A stretch of 64,000 nucleotides of DNA from Colletes latitarsis (taxonomy: Eukaryota > Arthropoda > Insecta > Hymenoptera > Colletidae): assembly GCF_051014445.1 (NCBI RefSeq), contig NC_135134.1, forward strand, positions 10,693,672 through 10,757,671, given 5' to 3'. The notes beneath the pieces were generated by a model. That model was not told where the DNA came from. It saw nothing but the letters and a program-made list of their open reading frames with translations, and did not search any database. How positions within the stretch are numbered: position 1 is the stretch's first letter; each line of letters starts with the position of its first letter. Below, piece by piece: positions 63,242-64,000 of the stretch. Position numbers and translations under genes: made by a program.

Positions 63242-64000
63242 AAAATACTATTCGGAACCAGCTTCTATTGACTGTTTCAGTGTGGTACCACATTACTACG
63301 TGATACAAAGCAGAAAAAGGCCAGAATCTGGCCAACAAGTAAGCGAAAAATGCGAAAGTACGAGCAAAATGAGGGCAAATACCAGACCTATCCCAGACAT
63401 AGCCGGCGTTATCCTCTAAAATATTAATCGGAACCAAGTTTATTTGACTGTTTCAGTGTGGCACCACATTACTACGTGATCCAAACCTGCAAAAAGCCTA
63501 GGATCTGGCCAACAAGTATACGAAAAATGCGAAAGTACGGGCCAGATGAGGGCAAATCCCAGACCTAACCGAGACATAGCCTGCGTTATCATCTAAAATA
63601 CTAATCGGAACCAGCTTCTATTGACTGTTTCAGTGTGGTACCACATTACTACGGGATCCAAACCAGAAAAAACCCAGGATCTGGCCAACTAGTATGCGAA
63701 AAATGCGAAAGTACGAGCCAGATGATGGCAAATCCCAGACCTAACCGCGACATAACCGGCGTTATCCTCTAAAATATTAATCGCAACCAGGTTTAATTGA
63801 CTGTTTCAGTGTGGTCCCACATTACTACGTGATCCAAACCTGCAAAAAGCCTAGGATCTGGCCAACAAGTATGCGAAAAATGCGAAAGTACGAGCCAGAT
63901 GAGGGCAAATCGCAGACTTATCCGAGACATAACCTGCGTTATCCTCTAAAATACTATTCGGAACCAGGTTTAATTGACTGTTTCGGTGTGGAATGTCATT

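Larger units (their letters stand above)
1..64000. repeat. Satellite DNA array, ~176-bp monomer, about 360 head-to-tail copies
   Basis: The same ~176-bp unit is read from the first to the last base, always in one orientation. Each copy starts with an AAAATATTAAT-like block, passes through GTGGTACCAC, CTGGCCAACAAG, TGCGAAAAATGCGAAAG and CCAGATGA blocks, and ends with ACCGGCGTTATCCTCT. Landmark spacing between neighbouring copies is 176 bp in most of the window and about 177 bp in the first 12 kb. Copies differ by point changes and small indels; I found no stretch longer than a few tens of bases that does not align to the unit. Monomers of 170-180 bp in long arrays are typical of centromeric or pericentromeric satellites in eukaryotes; that role is inferred. 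A KpnI site (GGTACC) and an SspI site (AATATT) occur in many copies, so either enzyme should give a ladder. Family and species are not recognised. Confidence 0.98.
55136..64000. repeat. Subfamily block E2
   Basis: E-type monomers: AATACTATTCGG, GGAATGTCATTACTACGTG, CTTGGTCCAAGCC, GTACGGGCCAGATAAGGGC, AACCTGCGTTATCC, and near the end CTGCAAAAAGCCTAGG with an AvrII site and one extra base. The block runs off the window end in mid-monomer; the last monomer start is at 63,948. Confidence 0.8.

Noticed and set aside
1..64000. CRISPR array
   Set aside because: The repeating unit is ~176 bp and contiguous; there are no short conserved repeats alternating with unique spacers.
1..64000. Repeat-rich protein gene (tandem domain array)
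   Set aside because: Unit length is 2 mod 3, indels of 1, 2, 4 and 10 bp are tolerated, and stop codons occur in each frame within one to three monomers.
1..64000. CENP-B box (TTCGNNNNANNCGGG)
   Set aside because: Candidate TTCG sites such as TTCGGTGTGGAACC have G where the box needs A and no CGGG at the right distance. I saw no exact match on either strand by eye; a pattern search would settle it.
1..64000. Known satellite families (primate alpha satellite, Arabidopsis 178-bp, Brassica 176-bp)
   Set aside because: Length is similar, but the sequence blocks here do not correspond to those families as I remember them. A database search would be decisive and was not possible.
1..64000. tRNA, 5S rRNA or other small RNA genes, or satellites derived from them
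   Set aside because: No internal promoter boxes, cloverleaf-like pairing or terminator T-run at a consistent monomer position was found.

Overview
The whole 64 kb window is one uninterrupted array of a tandemly repeated satellite DNA. The monomer is about 176 bp (176 in most of the window, nearer 177 in the first 12 kb), so the window holds roughly 360 head-to-tail copies, all in the same orientation. I see no protein-coding gene, RNA gene, transposon, CRISPR array or unique sequence. The array enters at base 1 at the AT-rich start of a monomer and leaves at base 64,000 in mid-monomer, so it very probably continues on both sides. An array of this size and monomer length points to a eukaryotic nuclear chromosome, most likely centromeric, pericentromeric or other heterochromatin. 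I do not recognise the family and will not name a species; it does not look like primate alpha satellite or the Arabidopsis 178-bp repeat as I remember them.

A majority-like monomer (44% GC: 63 A, 36 T, 42 C, 35 G) contains, in order: an AT-rich start (1-12), a 12-bp perfect palindrome (TGTGGTACCACA, 40-51), a short inverted repeat around GAT (78-92), a 9-bp direct repeat built on TGCGAAA (101-118), an 11-bp direct repeat (141-162), and a CG-containing block (ACCGGCGTTATCC, about 161-173).

The array is a patchwork of at least five sequence subfamilies in blocks of 2-16 kb: A1 (1-12,027), B1 (12,028-20,183), A2 (20,184-21,879), B2 (21,880-24,155), C (24,156-27,521), D1 (27,522-43,695), E1 (43,696-48,099), D2 (48,100-55,135) and E2 (55,136-64,000). 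The A-B-A-B and D-E-D-E orders are explained at least in part by kilobase-scale duplications. The stretch 10,154-17,473 recurs at 20,184-24,155 with four losses that are each whole numbers of monomers, and parts of D1 recur in D2 exactly 13,200 bp (75 x 176) away. Local higher-order units are present: a 532-bp trimer near 8.3-10 kb, 704/705-bp tetramers near 24, 41 and 62 kb, about 1,407-1,410-bp octamers in E2, and adjacent near-identical monomer pairs.

The many minus-strand open frames are a by-product of the monomer's composition. No gene system operates here. What the window offers is a record of in-register unequal exchange, block duplication and patch transfer inside a satellite.
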